Shown piece after piece: positions 1 through 7,235 of a DNA stretch of 64,000 bases. Every line of letters starts with the position of its first letter. The first letter of the stretch is position 1. The stretch lies in assembly GCF_004136015.1 (NCBI RefSeq), contig NZ_CP024866.1, positions 2,678,436-2,742,435 on the forward strand, written 5' to 3'. Both the position numbers and the translations under genes were made by a program. The notes below the pieces were generated by a model. That model had not been told where the DNA came from. It did no database searches and saw only the letters and a program-made list of their open reading frames with translations. This DNA is from Pseudomonas sp. ACM7 (GTDB lineage: Bacteria > Pseudomonadota > Gammaproteobacteria > Pseudomonadales > Pseudomonadaceae).

Positions 1-295
1 GCGTCGTCTGGCGACAATGGAAGCGGCCCTCAACGAGGGCACGTAACTTGATGCGCCTGGGGCTTAGCGAAGCTCGCGCCTGCAAATCAGCCTTCAATGG
101 CCGAGGCCCATGGTGGAGCTCAGGCGCATCTCATATGAATCAGGCGCTGCCGAAGAAACTATGGGGTCAGCTTGGGTTAGTTTCGGTACTGGATACGATA
201 AACCGGCTTAGCCGCATAGCTTGAACCGCCGTATACGGATCCGTACGTACGGTGGTGTGAGAGGACGGCGGCTGTAAAGCCGCCTCCTACTCGAT
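1..295 (+). mobile_element. 3' end of a group II intron (domains IV-VI)
   Basis: After the stop of the intron-encoded protein, bases about 218-258 form a domain V-like hairpin (ACCGCCGTA pairs with TACGGTGGT around an inner CCGTA/TACGG stem). Bases 260-290 form a domain VI-like hairpin (GGCGGC, loop, GCCGCC) with an unpaired A in the 3' strand (CCTACTCG), and the intron ends in GAT. This layout is typical of bacterial group II introns with a reverse transcriptase in domain IV. The 5' part lies outside the window. The exact 3' splice point near 295 is inferred from the usual AY ending. Confidence 0.85.
2..46 (+). CDS. C-terminus of group II intron reverse transcriptase/maturase (partial)
   Basis: Fourteen codons in frame 2 read RRLATMEAALNEGT and then stop with TAA. 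The position directly before domain V/VI of the intron, and the open frame running off the left edge, make this the tail of the intron-encoded protein, a multifunctional reverse transcriptase, maturase and sometimes endonuclease that helps splicing and retrohoming. Nothing of the RT, X or HNH domains is inside the window, so activity cannot be judged. Call rests on context more than on the short peptide. Confidence 0.6.
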   Translation, partial: RRLATMEAALNEGT

Positions 296-297
296 CC

Positions 298-396
298 GAT
301 CTGCACCCTTTTTATCGCCTTCCTGCACCCATCCTGTAGTCTTCTTGTATTCAAGCTGTACCCTTTCTGTAGTCCTCTTGTAGTCTTTTTGTCTCC
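298..396 (+). repeat. Nine tandem 11-bp repeats, pyrimidine-rich
   Basis: Starting three bases after the intron end, the sequence can be cut into nine consecutive 11-mers. The third to eighth are TTCCTGCACCC, ATCCTGTAGTC, TTCTTGTATTC, AAGCTGTACCC, TTTCTGTAGTC and CTCTTGTAGTC; the shared core is nnnCTGTAgtC. The ninth (TTTTTGTCTCC) and second are weaker. An 11-bp period is close to one helical turn. Short stops occur in the reading frames, so it is not a coding repeat. Confidence 0.7.
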
Positions 397-709
397 CAGC
401 CTGACGACCTACGGTCTATCTGTGTAGGCGCTGATGAGGAATTGACCCTGGTTCAAAATTGCGTCAGCGCCAACATGTCGGCATGCTTTCGACCATGGTT
501 GGTGCACGACTTGTGGAAGAAACGCCGATGCAGGTGACCGAAGGGTTCGTGCTCTGATCGATCTGACGATGGGTAAGGTACCTGGACGCCTACTGCCATT
601 CGGTAGAGCTAAAATCAGATGGTTTCCTAAACGACACGGAGCAGGCAAGGCACTGCGACGATGCAAACTGAGAGTCGGCTTTCCTCCGTCGCATTCCGAG
701 TCCGGGGCT
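397..709. other. About 310 bases without a recognised gene
   Basis: The stretch lies between the 11-bp repeats and the ParS-like gene. Short open frames exist on both strands, but none has a convincing ribosome site, family resemblance or coding bias. The frame of the following gene stays open upstream to base 569, so an N-terminal extension of 47 residues is formally possible, but it is arginine-rich and low in recognisable structure. No promoter stood out. Confidence 0.5.
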
Positions 710-1192
710 ATGGACGTCCTGCAGCGTTTGATCCCAACGGGTACCCAAGCGATGAAGAGATATGCTGGCGGAGACAGAATTCAGGCAGTAGAGCGAGAGA
801 TGCTAACTCGCGGCAAGAAATATATCCTGGGATGTGGCTCCTTCCTCTCAGTCCATGAGCTCGCTAAACGATTTGACGTCCAGGCTGAGTTGCTCGCGCC
901 GGCTCTAGCTGAGTGGGTTGCAGACCATCGGATTTTTGAGATTGAACACGACGGATGCAGCCTGTTCCCCAGCTACGCATTCTCGGGTGACGCCGGTATC
1001 AGTCCCCAATCTGGGTTAAGAGAAGTGATCGCCATCCTTTCGCAGATGAAGGATGGCTGGGCAATGTCATTCTGGTTCATATCTCCAAATGGTTTGTTGG
1101 GCGGAAGACGGCCCCAGGGCCTCTTATCAATAGATCCACAGGCGGTTGCATTAGCAGCGCGAGACGAGGTCAAGGGATTTACCCAGGGCTAG
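710..1192 (+). CDS. ParS/MbcA-like (DUF2384-type) protein, orphan antitoxin-like
   Basis: A 160-residue protein. Its C-terminal half carries the pattern LREVIAIL, FWFISPNGLLGGRRP, LLSIDPQAV and AARDEVKG, which resembles the toxin-binding domain of Xre/MbcA/ParS antitoxins (partners of RES toxins). Before it comes a short helix-turn-helix-like part (SVHELAKRF) and a segment RIFEIEHDG...LFPSYAF also found in such proteins. There is no RES-domain toxin next to it; the next gene is a zinc-ribbon protein. The start is uncertain: ATGs at 710, 752 and 800 are all possible and none has a strong ribosome site. It lies in transposon cargo, so a role in toxin-antitoxin or phage defence is plausible but is inference. 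Confidence 0.5.
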   Translation: MDVLQRLIPTGTQAMKRYAGGDRIQAVEREMLTRGKKYILGCGSFLSVHELAKRFDVQAELLAPALAEWVADHRIFEIEHDGCSLFPSYAFSGDAGISPQSGLREVIAILSQMKDGWAMSFWFISPNGLLGGRRPQGLLSIDPQAVALAARDEVKGFTQG

Positions 1193-1282
1193 CTCGTTTT
1201 CAATACAGGCTGGCATCCCGCATTGACGTTGGAAATGTCGCCGCCATCGTGAAAGTCGCGGAGGTGCGTAGAGGTATTGGCA

Positions 1283-1591
1283 ATGAAAATTATTGGAAGA
1301 ACCGAAGTCGAGACCGTCATCGATGTCAGGTGTGATGTGTGCAGTGCCTCCACTAGCGTGGGTACGGGCGGGCATCAGTTTGGCACGCTACAAGCGCGTT
1401 GGGGCTATGGCACTGCCCACGACGGGGAGCGTTATGAGTTACACCTCTGTGAGAGCTGTTTTTTCCAGGCATTGGCATACCTCAAACAGGAACGGCGAAC
1501 TCAACATATATTCAGTGCAGACGCCCCAGATCTACCCGATGATCTTGGTCTCGTTGCGAAGGATGACTACTTCGGTGACTCTGGCCGCTGA
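1283..1591 (+). CDS. Conserved hypothetical protein with zinc-ribbon cysteines
   Basis: A 102-residue protein with two cysteine pairs, RCDVC near residue 18 and HLCESCF near residue 60, separated by about 40 residues. This spacing suggests a small zinc-ribbon fold. Between them is a WGYGTAHDGERYELHLC stretch rich in aromatic residues. I recognise it only as a conserved protein of unknown function. The ATG is chosen because GAGG lies 8 bases upstream; a TTG two codons earlier is possible. It follows the ParS-like gene by 90 bases in the same direction and is followed by a small ORF only 8 bases after its stop, so the three may form an operon. Confidence 0.7.
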   Translation: MKIIGRTEVETVIDVRCDVCSASTSVGTGGHQFGTLQARWGYGTAHDGERYELHLCESCFFQALAYLKQERRTQHIFSADAPDLPDDLGLVAKDDYFGDSGR

Positions 1592-1599
1592 GGTAGGAA

Positions 1600-1713
1600 A
1601 TGAAAGGGCGTCGAAAGGTCAAAACGAACAAGTGGCTGATTCAGGGGCGGTTCATCAAGGAAGCCCGGGCAATACTGGCTCTTAGAGCCAGCCCTTTCAA
1701 GGTCTTCGTTTAA
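1600..1713 (+). pseudogene. Small basic ORF with its 3' end split by the IS4 insertion
   Basis: ATG at 1600 sits 8 bases after the stop of the zinc-ribbon gene, with a good ribosome site (AGGTAGGA). The frame starts MKGRRKVKTNKW and is strongly basic. The IS element enters near its end, so the present frame continues into the element and stops at 1713 (37 residues). If the element and one copy of the 9-bp duplication are removed, the frame runs on through GCT CTT AGA GCG GAT TGA and ends after 31 residues. So the insertion changed only the last residues. Whether the peptide is made is unknown; no family recognised. Confidence 0.45.
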
Positions 1714-3113
1714 AATCCCCTAAAACTCCAGTCAGGGTGACGAAAACGATGTGGGCAGAAGTTCTAGCGCGGTTTGAAAAAAAGGCACCGGCCAGTGTCA
1801 TGGTCAAGTTGGCACTGGAGCACGCCATTCCTGCTGAGTGGGTGGATCAGGTATTTGAAGAGCATCGTCAACGCCAGTACCCGCGTGAGCTTTTGTTTTC
1901 GACCATCGTTGAGCTGATGTCCCTTGTTTCATTGGGCCTACGGCCTTCCTTGCATGCCGCTGCGCACCAGATGGATGCGCTACCGGTTACCTTGGCGGCG
2001 CTCTATGACAAGGTCAGCCGCACAGAGCCGGCCTTGCTGCGAGCCCTGGTCACCGGCAGCGCAGAGCGCTTGACTCCGACGATAAGAGAGTTGGGCTGTT
2101 CAGCCATTTTGCCCGGCTGGCAGTTGCGCATCGTTGACGGCAATCATCTGCCGTCTACCGAAAAACGCTTGGGGGCTTTGCGGCGTGAACGAGGTGCGGC
2201 TCGGCCGGGGTTTTCGGTAGTGGTTTACGATCCTGACCTGGATCAGATCGTTGACTTGCAGCCTTGCGAGGATGCCTACGCCAGTGAGCGCGTCAGCGTG
2301 CTGCCGTTGTTAGCCCGCGCCAGTGCAGGACAGCTGTGGATGGCCGATCGGCTTTATTGCACGCTGCCCGTCATGCAGGCCTGCGAGGAAACGAGCGCTT
2401 CGTTCATTATTCGCCAGCAAAGCAAGCATCCACGGCTGATTCAGGAAAGTGACTGGCAAGAACCGGTGCCTGTCGACGCCGGGACAGTACGCGAACAAAT
2501 TATCGAACTCAAAGGCGGCCACCGCTGGCGCCGAGTTGAACTGAGCCTGCAAACACCTACCGAATCAGGCGACTGCGTGATGTGGTTCTGGAGCAACTTG
2601 CCCGACAACATCAGCGCTGAGCAAATCGCTGATTTATACCGTCGTCGCTGGAGTATCGAAGGGATGTTCCAGCGCCTTGAATCGGTGCTGGACAGTGAAA
2701 TCGAAAGCCTCGGTTCTCTCCGGGCGGCCTTGCTGGGTTTTGCCTCAGCGATCTTGGCCTACAACGTTCTGGCGGTTCTCAAGCGGAGCGTGGAGCAGGC
2801 TCATCGCGAGACGCAGCCTGAAGGTTGGGAAGCTTCAACCTTCCATCTGGCGGTGCAAGTACGCAGCGGTTATGAGGGCATGCAGATCGCGTTGCCCGCA
2901 GATTACCCATTACTTCAATCGACCTCAGAAACGCTGGCAGAGCGGTTGTTGGCGCTGGCCAGGAATATCAAGCCTAAGCAGGTAGCCAAAAGCATACGCG
3001 GTCCCAAAATCGCCAAGCCCAAGGAATGGCTGGAGGGAAAGGCTGCCAATGCTCATGTGTCCACCGATCGGGTGCTTAAGGCCCATAAAGGGAAAACACC
3101 TTGAAAGGGCTGG
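1688..3113 (+). mobile_element. IS4-family insertion sequence, complete, 1426 bp
   Basis: The element is bounded by perfect 16-bp inverted repeats, CCAGCCCTTTCAAGGT at 1688-1703 and its reverse complement at 3098-3113. Both ends are flanked by the same 9-mer CTCTTAGAG (1679-1687 and 3114-3122), the target-site duplication; the target is itself a palindrome (CTCT T AGAG). One transposase gene fills the element. Intact ends, intact duplication and an intact gene point to a recent insertion. Confidence 0.9.
1749..3104 (+). CDS. IS4-family DDE transposase
   Basis: About 451 residues, the usual length of IS4-family enzymes. It catalyses cut-and-paste transposition of the surrounding element. The DDE residues can be placed: first Asp in LRIVDGNHLPSTEKR, second Asp in WMADRLYC, and the glutamate in the family signature YRRRWSIEGMFQRLES (the Y-R-E-K-type motif). 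The reading frame is intact from the N-terminus to close to the right inverted repeat. ATG 1749 is preferred because AGGGTG lies 9 bases upstream; a GTG four codons earlier is the alternative. The gene has no partner frame, so no frameshift is needed for expression. Confidence 0.9.
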   Translation: MWAEVLARFEKKAPASVMVKLALEHAIPAEWVDQVFEEHRQRQYPRELLFSTIVELMSLVSLGLRPSLHAAAHQMDALPVTLAALYDKVSRTEPALLRALVTGSAERLTPTIRELGCSAILPGWQLRIVDGNHLPSTEKRLGALRRERGAARPGFSVVVYDPDLDQIVDLQPCEDAYASERVSVLPLLARASAGQLWMADRLYCTLPVMQACEETSASFIIRQQSKHPRLIQESDWQEPVPVDAGTVREQIIELKGGHRWRRVELSLQTPTESGDCVMWFWSNLPDNISAEQIADLYRRRWSIEGMFQRLESVLDSEIESLGSLRAALLGFASAILAYNVLAVLKRSVEQAHRETQPEGWEASTFHLAVQVRSGYEGMQIALPADYPLLQSTSETLAERLLALARNIKPKQVAKSIRGPKIAKPKEWLEGKAANAHVSTDRVLKAHKGKTP

Positions 3114-3221
3114 CTCTTAGAGCGGATTGAATCGCCCCGTTTTTTCTCGACAATATCACTTCGCAGTTCAGAGCCCGGTTTCCGGCGTCTCCCTTTGCGA
3201 TTTTCGTAACCCCGAAGGCCT

Positions 3222-3370
3222 TGTGACAATCTTTATTGTTTGCAGTGGAGCCATTTTTTTGGAGATTTGGAGTTTTGTGACAAACTTTATTTTCAAAGAG
3301 CTAGCCCTGTAGTGCCGTACAGGCTCCGGAATACGTGGGGTACTGTGACAATCTTTATTGTTTCGTCACA
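3222..3370 (-). repeat. Transposon end: three 19-bp repeats plus terminal 8 bp (Tn7-left-like)
   Basis: On the + strand, TGTGACAATCTTTATTGTT occurs at 3222-3240 and again at 3344-3362, and the variant TGTGACAAACTTTATTTTC at 3276-3294. The last copy is followed directly by TCGTCACA (3363-3370). Read inward from 3370, this gives TGTGACGA, then site 1, then sites 2 and 3 at 68- and 54-bp steps, the whole covering 149 bp. Tn7's left end has exactly this plan: terminal TGT, three spaced TnsB sites in about 150 bp. The spacer between sites has no gene. Confidence 0.75.
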
Positions 3371-3378
3371 GAAACATT

Positions 3379-3410
3379 AAAAATCGCAGCCTACGGTTGC
3401 GATTTTTTTT
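3379..3410 (+). terminator. Rho-independent terminator just outside the transposon
   Basis: AAAAATCGCA and TGCGATTTTT form a 10-bp stem around a 9-base loop, followed by a run of eight T. It lies 8 bases after the transposon end and 20 bases before the LysR start. It would stop transcripts coming from the left; if the element occupies attTn7, this is the original glmS terminator. That last point is inference, because glmS is outside the window. Confidence 0.8.
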
Positions 3411-3431
3411 ATCTGAATTGAGGACACGCCC

Positions 3432-4334
3432 ATGGACCGATTCCAGGAAATGCAGGTCTTCGCTGCCGTCGCCCAAGATCAAGGCTTCTCGGCGGCGGCG
3501 CGGCGTCTGGGCCTGTCGGCAGCCAGCGTGACTCGCGCGGTGGCGGCGCTGGAGAAACGCATCGGCACGTTGCTGCTGACGCGCACTACCCGCAGCGTGC
3601 ATTTGAGCGAGGCGGGTCAGCGTTACCTGGAAGACTGTCGGAGGATTCTCGCCGAGGTGCAGGAAGCCGAGGATTCGGCGGCGGGCAGCCACACCCAACC
3701 GCGTGGGCAACTGACAATCACCGCACCGGTGTTGTTTGGTGAGCTGTTTGTCACGCCAGTGATGGTGAATTATCTGACGCAATTTCCTGAGGTCAGCATC
3801 AATGGGTTGCTGGTCGATCGAGTGGTCAGCATGGTCGAGGAGGGCATCGATGTCGCCGTGCGCATCGGTGAGTTGCCCGACAGCAATCAGCACGCGATTC
3901 GCGTCGGTGAAGTGCGGCGGGTGATCTGCGGTTCTCCGCAATTCCTGTCGGCCCATGGCAGGCCTTTACATCCTCAAGACCTGGCTGGGGCGCCGGTTAT
4001 TGCGACGTCCGCTATCGGTCAGTTGAGAAGCTGGCCATTCCTCGAAGCTGGGGAGCCGCTGAGTGTTCGACCTGAACCGCGATTGGTGGTGACGGCGAAT
4101 CAAGCGGCTATTACCGCCGCGTGCCTGGGTCTGGGATTCACCCGGGTCCTGTCTTATCAAGTAGCGAGTAAAGTGGCGACCGGTGAGCTGGAAATCGTAT
4201 TAGCGGACTTCGAACTGCCGGCATTGCCGATCCATGTGGTGTACCAAGGTGGGCGCAATGCCCCGGCTCGAATCCGCAGTTTTGTAGACTTTACGGTCAA
4301 AGCGCTACGGGAACACCCGGCCTTGCAGGGCTGA
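3432..4334 (+). CDS. LysR-family transcriptional regulator
   Basis: A 300-residue protein, standard LysR length. The N-terminal winged helix-turn-helix (about residues 1-60) shows FAAVAQDQGFSAAARRLGLSAASVTRAVAALEKRIG, and the rest (about 90-295) is the periplasmic-binding-protein-like effector domain. A GAGGA ribosome site sits 8 bases before the ATG. Sequence style (MDRFQEMQVFAAV...) is that of the large group of LysR proteins that control neighbouring redox or glutathione transferase genes. The next gene in the same direction is a glutathione transferase, 130 bases on, a plausible target. The effector is unknown. Confidence 0.9.
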   Translation: MDRFQEMQVFAAVAQDQGFSAAARRLGLSAASVTRAVAALEKRIGTLLLTRTTRSVHLSEAGQRYLEDCRRILAEVQEAEDSAAGSHTQPRGQLTITAPVLFGELFVTPVMVNYLTQFPEVSINGLLVDRVVSMVEEGIDVAVRIGELPDSNQHAIRVGEVRRVICGSPQFLSAHGRPLHPQDLAGAPVIATSAIGQLRSWPFLEAGEPLSVRPEPRLVVTANQAAITAACLGLGFTRVLSYQVASKVATGELEIVLADFELPALPIHVVYQGGRNAPARIRSFVDFTVKALREHPALQG

Positions 4335-4464
4335 CGGTTTATTGCGCCACATGAAACAATCGATTGCGTTTGCTGGTTATTCTGTTGTTTTGGTTGCGGG
4401 TGGAAGATAGCTCCCATCGGCGCTGATCTCTCCTGAACGGCGCCACCACCCAGCGGAGTCGACC

Positions 4465-5091
4465 ATGCAAGCGATCAAACTCTACAACTTCCCGCGTTCC
4501 GGCCATGCTCACCGTGTGGAGCTGATGCTGTCCCTGTTGAAACTGCCGACCGAGTTGATCTTTGTCGATCTGGCCAAGGGCGCGCACAAACAGCCGGAGT
4601 TCCTGGCGGTTAACCCGTTCGGGCAGGTTCCGGCCATTGATGATCAAGGCGTGGTGCTGGCCGATTCCAACGCGATCCTGGTTTATCTGGCGCAAAAGTA
4701 CGGCAACGGCCGCTGGCTGCCAGCCGACCCGGTCGGTGCGGCGAAGGTTCAGCGTTGGTTGTCAGTGGCGGCCGGGCCGATTGCCTTTGGTCCGGGCAGG
4801 GCAAGGCTGATCACTGTGTTTGGCGCACCTTACAACGCTGAAGAGGTGATCGCTTATTCCCACGTCTGGCTCAAATTGATCGATCAGGAACTGGCAAATA
4901 CGGCTTATCTGGCAGGCAGCGAACCCACCATCGCCGACGTCGCGGTCTACAGCTACATCGCCCATGCCCCTGAAGGCAATGTGTCGCTTGAGGACTACGC
5001 CAACGTGCGAGCCTGGCTGGCGCGCATCGAAGCCTTGCCGGGTTTTGTCGGCATGCCGCGCACCGTCGCCGGCCTGCAAAAAACTGTCTGA
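4465..5091 (+). CDS. Glutathione S-transferase family protein
   Basis: A 208-residue cytosolic GST. The N-terminal thioredoxin-like domain (about 1-80) ends with the glutathione-binding motif GQVPAIDD...[11 protein letters not shown], where the Ser of DSNAI normally contacts the glutamyl part of glutathione. The all-helical C-terminal domain contains the conserved N-capping motif [11 protein letters not shown]. Likely roles are conjugation of electrophiles or peroxide handling; the substrate cannot be told. It sits between a LysR regulator and a flavin/iron-sulfur oxidoreductase in the same direction, 63 bases from the latter, which suggests a common stress or detoxification function. Confidence 0.9.
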   Translation: MQAIKLYNFPRSGHAHRVELMLSLLKLPTELIFVDLAKGAHKQPEFLAVNPFGQVPAIDDQGVVLADSNAILVYLAQKYGNGRWLPADPVGAAKVQRWLSVAAGPIAFGPGRARLITVFGAPYNAEEVIAYSHVWLKLIDQELANTAYLAGSEPTIADVAVYSYIAHAPEGNVSLEDYANVRAWLARIEALPGFVGMPRTVAGLQKTV

Positions 5092-5098
5092 TGCTTGC

Positions 5099-5117
5099 GG
5101 CCCGGCATTGTCGGGCC
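5099..5117 (+). terminator. GC-rich hairpin between GST and oxidoreductase genes
   Basis: GGCCCG and CGGGCC form a 6-bp stem around GCATTGT, 7 bases after the GST stop. No T-run follows, so it may be a weak terminator, an attenuator, or an RNA-stability hairpin between two cotranscribed genes. Confidence 0.4.
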
Positions 5118-5154
5118 GTTCACACTGCGCCCATGGCGCAGGGGAGACGCCGTT

Positions 5155-7185
5155 ATGGACCGTTCACCGTGGCACGCTGGCGAGAAACAGTTGCAGACAC
5201 ACGTAGGTGTTGCCGAGCGAATGGAGGCGTTTGGTCGTAGGGTGATTCGCACAGAAATGCCGGACCAGCACCGCACGTTCTATCAGCAACTGCCGTTCAT
5301 GCTGTACGGCGCGGTGGATGTCGATGGCAACCCATGGGCCAGTATTATTGAAGGGCCGCCGGGCTTCGCTCACTCGCCCGAGCCCGGTGTGTTGCAATTC
5401 AACAGCCTGCCGGGTGCCGATGATCCCGCGCAGTTAACGGATGGCGCAGCGATCGGTCTGTTGGGCATCGAACTGCACACCCGGCGTCGCAACCGCATCA
5501 ATGGTCGCGTCGGCGCAATGACGGCCAACGGCTTCGGTGTGACGGTGGAACAGTCCTTCGGCAACTGCCCGCAATACATTCAGTTGCGGCAGTTTCGCTC
5601 GGTACCGCTGGCGGATCCGTCGACCCGTATCGCGCAGCACTTCGATGGGCTGGATGACACCGCCAGGGCCATGATCAGTGGAGCCGATACCTTTTTTGTC
5701 GCCAGTTATGTGGACGTCGATGGTGAGCGTTCGGTGGATGTTTCTCACCGCGGTGGCCAGGTCGGTTTCGTACAGGTGGAAGGTAATCGCCTGACCATTC
5801 CGGATTTCGCCGGCAACTTGCACTTCAATACCTTGGGCAACCTGCTGCTCAATCCCCGGGCCGGTTTGCTGTTTATCGATTTCAATTCGGGAGACTTGCT
5901 GCACCTCAGCGGTCGCACCGAAGTCATTCTTGAAGGCCCACAGGTCGAGGCGTTTCAAGGGGCCGAGCGCTTGTGGACATTCGAGGTGGAAAGCGTGGTG
6001 CGTCGGCCCGCCGCGCTTGCTCTGCGGTGGCGCTTCGACGGCGTGTCACCGACCAGTTTGCTGACCGGCACCTGGGAGCAGGCCAATGCCCGTCTGCAAG
6101 CCCAGGCTTTGGGGGATCGCTGGCGACCGCTGCGGGTGGTGCGCATCAAAGAGGAAAGCCACAACATCCGCTCGATCTATCTGGAGCCTGCCGATGGCGC
6201 GGGGTTGCCAGTGTTTCAGGCCGGGCAGCATTTGCCGCTGCGCTTCAACATTGCCGACGAGGTGCATATCCGCACGTATAGCCTGTCGAGCGCGCCGTCC
6301 GATGATTTTTTCCGCATCAGCGTGAAGCGTGAAGGCTTGGTGTCTTCGCACTTGCATGAACAGGTGCGCGTCGGTGATCTGTTGGAGGCCCGTGCGCCTC
6401 AGGGGCATTTCACCGTGGCACCTAATGAACGTCGGCCACTGGTGCTGCTGGCTGCCGGTGTCGGCATCACGCCGCTGCTGTCGATGCTGCGCGAAGTGGT
6501 TTATCAAGGCCTGCGCACCCGCCGCATTCGGCCGACCTGGTTTTTCCAGAGTTCGCGCACGTTGGCCGATCAAGCGTTTCGTCCTGAGCTGGATCGCTTG
6601 CTAGATGGCGCAGGTGATGCGGTCAGGGTGCTGCGTCTGGTGAGTCAGCCGGAAGCCGGGGCCTTGGAGGGTGAGGATTTCGACCTGACGGGGCGGATCG
6701 ACACCGCGCTGCTCAAGCCCCTCCTTGAAGTGGAGGACTACGATCAGCTGGATTTTGTCCTCTGTGGTCCGGGCAGTTTTACCCAAGCGCTGTACGACGG
6801 CCTGCGGGAACTGGACATCCGTGATGCAAGGATTCACGCCGAAACCTTCGGCCCCTCGACCTTGCGCCGGGTGCCGGACCCCGATGCAGTGGTCATTGAG
6901 CAACCGCCCGCTGCTACGACTTCGGTGCCGGTGGTGTTTCAGCGCTCGGCTAAAGAGGCCCGCTGGCAACCCGACGGGGGCAGTTTGCTGGAGTTGGCGG
7001 AAAGCCGTGGATTGCGCCCGGAATTCAGTTGCCGCGGCGGTTCCTGCGGGACCTGCAAGACCCGGCTGATCAGCGGCCAGGTGAATTATCCACAGCCGCC
7101 GGCGGAAGTGCCGGATGACGGACAAGTGCTGATTTGTTGTGCGATTCCGGCGCAGGGGTCGCAGCCTTTGGTCCTCGACCTGTAG
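5155..7185 (+). CDS. Fused FMN split-barrel / ferredoxin reductase / 2Fe-2S ferredoxin oxidoreductase
   Basis: A 676-residue three-part protein. Residues about 20-200 form a pyridoxamine-5'-phosphate-oxidase-like FMN-binding split barrel (HRTFYQQLPFMLYGAVD...PWASIIEGPPGF). About 330-560 is an FAD/NAD(P)H ferredoxin-reductase module with RTYSLSSAPS (flavin binding) and LLAAGVGITPLLSML (nucleotide binding). The C-terminus is a plant-type 2Fe-2S ferredoxin with CRGGSCGTCKTRL and a final Cys in LICCAIP. Electrons can thus pass from NAD(P)H through FAD and 2Fe-2S, perhaps to the FMN domain or an outside partner. The ATG is chosen because GGAG lies 9 bases upstream; a TTG 20 codons earlier is unlikely. 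It follows the GST gene closely. Substrate unknown. Confidence 0.9.
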   Translation: MDRSPWHAGEKQLQTHVGVAERMEAFGRRVIRTEMPDQHRTFYQQLPFMLYGAVDVDGNPWASIIEGPPGFAHSPEPGVLQFNSLPGADDPAQLTDGAAIGLLGIELHTRRRNRINGRVGAMTANGFGVTVEQSFGNCPQYIQLRQFRSVPLADPSTRIAQHFDGLDDTARAMISGADTFFVASYVDVDGERSVDVSHRGGQVGFVQVEGNRLTIPDFAGNLHFNTLGNLLLNPRAGLLFIDFNSGDLLHLSGRTEVILEGPQVEAFQGAERLWTFEVESVVRRPAALALRWRFDGVSPTSLLTGTWEQANARLQAQALGDRWRPLRVVRIKEESHNIRSIYLEPADGAGLPVFQAGQHLPLRFNIADEVHIRTYSLSSAPSDDFFRISVKREGLVSSHLHEQVRVGDLLEARAPQGHFTVAPNERRPLVLLAAGVGITPLLSMLREVVYQGLRTRRIRPTWFFQSSRTLADQAFRPELDRLLDGAGDAVRVLRLVSQPEAGALEGEDFDLTGRIDTALLKPLLEVEDYDQLDFVLCGPGSFTQALYDGLRELDIRDARIHAETFGPSTLRRVPDPDAVVIEQPPAATTSVPVVFQRSAKEARWQPDGGSLLELAESRGLRPEFSCRGGSCGTCKTRLISGQVNYPQPPAEVPDDGQVLICCAIPAQGSQPLVLDL

Positions 7186-7235
7186 CATCTGCCGAACGCA
7201 GCTTCTAGCCGCTGCGATAAGGGATCAGATTCGGT

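Larger units (their letters stand above)
1..3370. mobile_element. Distal end of a Tn7-like transposon (partial)
   Basis: The stretch carries accessory genes only and closes with an ordered terminal repeat array ending in TCGTCACA, whose reverse complement starts TGTGACGA; Tn7-type ends start with TGT. The chromosome resumes with a terminator hairpin and a LysR gene. No tnsABCD genes are visible; in Tn7 they lie near the other, glmS-proximal end, which would be left of the window. The five bases GAAAC right after the end would be the right copy of a 5-bp target duplication. The identification as Tn7-like is inference from end structure and position; a Tn402/Tn5053-type element is the main alternative. 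Confidence 0.65.

Noticed and set aside
298..396. CRISPR-like reading of the 11-bp array
   Set aside because: Units are too short, have no spacers between them and no cas genes are near.
3127..3312. A 61-residue open frame before the transposon end
   Set aside because: It overlaps the terminal repeat array, has no ribosome site and no protein-like pattern.
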